A DNA stretch of 64,000 nt from Agarophyton chilense (lineage: Eukaryota; Rhodophyta; Florideophyceae; Gracilariales; Gracilariaceae). The position numbers and the translations under genes were made by a program. The stretch spans positions 930,001 to 994,000 of the forward strand of contig JARGXX010000095.1 of NCBI GenBank assembly GCA_030374765.1, written 5' to 3'. Below the pieces are notes generated by a model, which saw only the letters and a program-made list of their open reading frames with translations, did no database searches and had not been told where the DNA came from. Below are positions 62,985-64,000 of this stretch, one piece after another (position 1 is the stretch's first letter; the number at the start of each line of letters is the position of its first letter).

Positions 62985-63920
62985 TTAGTGAGCGAAATCA
63001 GACAGAGAGATGTTAGGGTTCATCACGAAGTTGAAAATGTTGGTCAGGCCTCGTGAATTATATGCATGTTCGGCGGGGTACCATTCTTCTCCCACCACGC
63101 GACGAAGCTCCGGTAGCTTGGTCCACGGAATGCGCGGGAAATCGTGATGCTCGACATGATACCCTACGTTCAACATGAGATAATTGAGCGTGCCGTAGTA
63201 GGAATAAGTCGTGGGCATGTGTTCCTTGCTTCTCATGCGTTCACTTCCGTTGAAAACGTGACGTTGCACTTGTCGTGCATTTGCAGGATGTAGTCCCTGA
63301 GAGTTGAGTACGGACAACACCACGTACAAGAAGCTCGTTCGGGAATAGAGTAGTATTGAAAAGGCCACCAGAAAGCAACTGAGCCAGTTGAGTATCAAAT
63401 ATGTGTCAACTGTAACCGGCAAACGACACATGGAACGAGCCGGAAGAAGTATCATATTAAACGTAAGCCATATTGCTTTTCTTAGTGGATGATTTCCCAC
63501 GAGCGAAACTTCCAAATCAGACGGCACGTCAACATCTGCACTGACCTCGCCGAGAGCGCCATGGTGTCGCGCGTGGTGCTGTCGATGTACCTCGCTAATC
63601 GGAATTAACAGCGGCAAGTTTGCAAAAATGGCAATCAATCTGTTGAACATGGAACGACGAAATATGAGCATATGAGTAGCTTCATGGAGGAAACACAACA
63701 AGCCAGCATCAATATATGGTCCGATCGTCACCCCAAACAGCAAAGCATTGAGCAACGATGCGTTGGAGATTCGTATGAACAGCAGTTGTAGAGCAACACA
63801 AATGTACGCATAAAATTGAGTTCTCCAATCCACACCGAAAAGACGTCGAATCTGCGGGTGCTGCTTAAGAATAGTTCGCCGACGATGGGTGTGCAGCTTC
63901 CAGTGCTGCTTCGTTGACAT
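62985..63920 (-). CDS. Sphingolipid delta-4 desaturase (DES1/DEGS type)
   Basis: The 311-residue membrane di-iron enzyme starts at an ATG with the family N-terminus (HTHRRRTILKQHPQIRRLFG). It has the three histidine boxes: HEATH, HRQHHARHHG and NVGYHVEHHDFPRIPW. Family length is about 320. It inserts the 4,5-trans double bond of sphingoid bases in dihydroceramide at the ER. Between boxes 2 and 3 the two membrane spans are present. The stop is about 85 bp from the BI-1 stop; the genes converge. Confidence 0.93.
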   Translation of the reverse strand: MSTKQHWKLHTHRRRTILKQHPQIRRLFGVDWRTQFYAYICVALQLLFIRISNASLLNALLFGVTIGPYIDAGLLCFLHEATHMLIFRRSMFNRLIAIFANLPLLIPISEVHRQHHARHHGALGEVSADVDVPSDLEVSLVGNHPLRKAIWLTFNMILLPARSMCRLPVTVDTYLILNWLSCFLVAFSILLYSRTSFLYVVLSVLNSQGLHPANARQVQRHVFNGSERMRSKEHMPTTYSYYGTLNYLMLNVGYHVEHHDFPRIPWTKLPELRRVVGEEWYPAEHAYNSRGLTNIFNFVMNPNISLSDFAH

Positions 63921-64000
63921 TTGAGAAGGAACGCAACAAGCACGGAAAAAAAAGATGAGAGAAAGTCGCTGGAAGAGGTACGTCGTCGGCGACGCCTTGG

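Overview
The window looks like nuclear DNA of a photosynthetic eukaryote, most probably a red alga. Genes are compact. Seven introns (59-114 bp) can be placed in five genes, counting one in a doubtful small gene. The gene set mixes plant-type proteins (a kinase-PP2C fusion, a PDIL2-type disulfide isomerase, a thioredoxin-NHL protein with an apparent plastid/thylakoid leader) with general eukaryotic ones (RACK1, pICln, OST3/6, BI-1, glycerol kinase, phosphoglucomutase, sphingolipid desaturase). Red alga is an inference; no organelle or rRNA marker is present.

Layout. Bases 1-11,240 hold host genes: a LIM protein cut by the left edge, kinase-PP2C, a methyltransferase broken by one in-frame TGA, pICln, OST3/6 and a two-exon glycerol kinase. 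Bases about 11,240-39,100 are a repeat island without an intact host gene. It has a structured-RNA-like stretch, two facing copies of a tRNA-derived SINE, decayed pieces of a copper ATPase and a chaperonin-60 lying between long inverted repeats, an old reverse-strand Ty3-type fossil, and a nearly full-length 11.1-kb chromodomain-bearing Ty3 element (26,507-37,630) with 888- and 887-bp LTRs and an antisense coding region. Bases 39,160-63,920 return to dense host genes, mostly head-to-head pairs: TPX2-like/RACK1, claudin-like/BED-polyol dehydrogenase, PDI/FKBP, carrier/phosphoglucomutase, DUF1295/BI-1. Short divergent promoters in both gene-rich parts repeatedly carry the palindrome CACGTG.

The most unusual host gene is at 48,248-50,121: one reading frame joins an N-terminal BED-type zinc finger to a complete zinc-dependent sorbitol/xylitol-type dehydrogenase and adds a proline/serine/alanine-rich tail. 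This suggests a sugar-alcohol enzyme that may bind DNA. Other notable items are a predicted 7-nt microexon in the disulfide isomerase gene, altered catalytic residues in the kinase half of the kinase-PP2C protein, three identical 13-base polypurine tracts in the LTR element, and an 11-bp minisatellite with G-quadruplex spacing upstream of the TPX2-like gene.

Functional links are loose, as usual for a eukaryote. Several products belong to the secretory pathway and ER (OST3/6, PDI, BI-1, sphingolipid desaturase, DUF1295) and several to sugar and polyol metabolism (glycerol kinase, polyol dehydrogenase, phosphoglucomutase). Start codons were chosen at the first in-frame ATG; many longer open frames begin at GTG or TTG and were trimmed.
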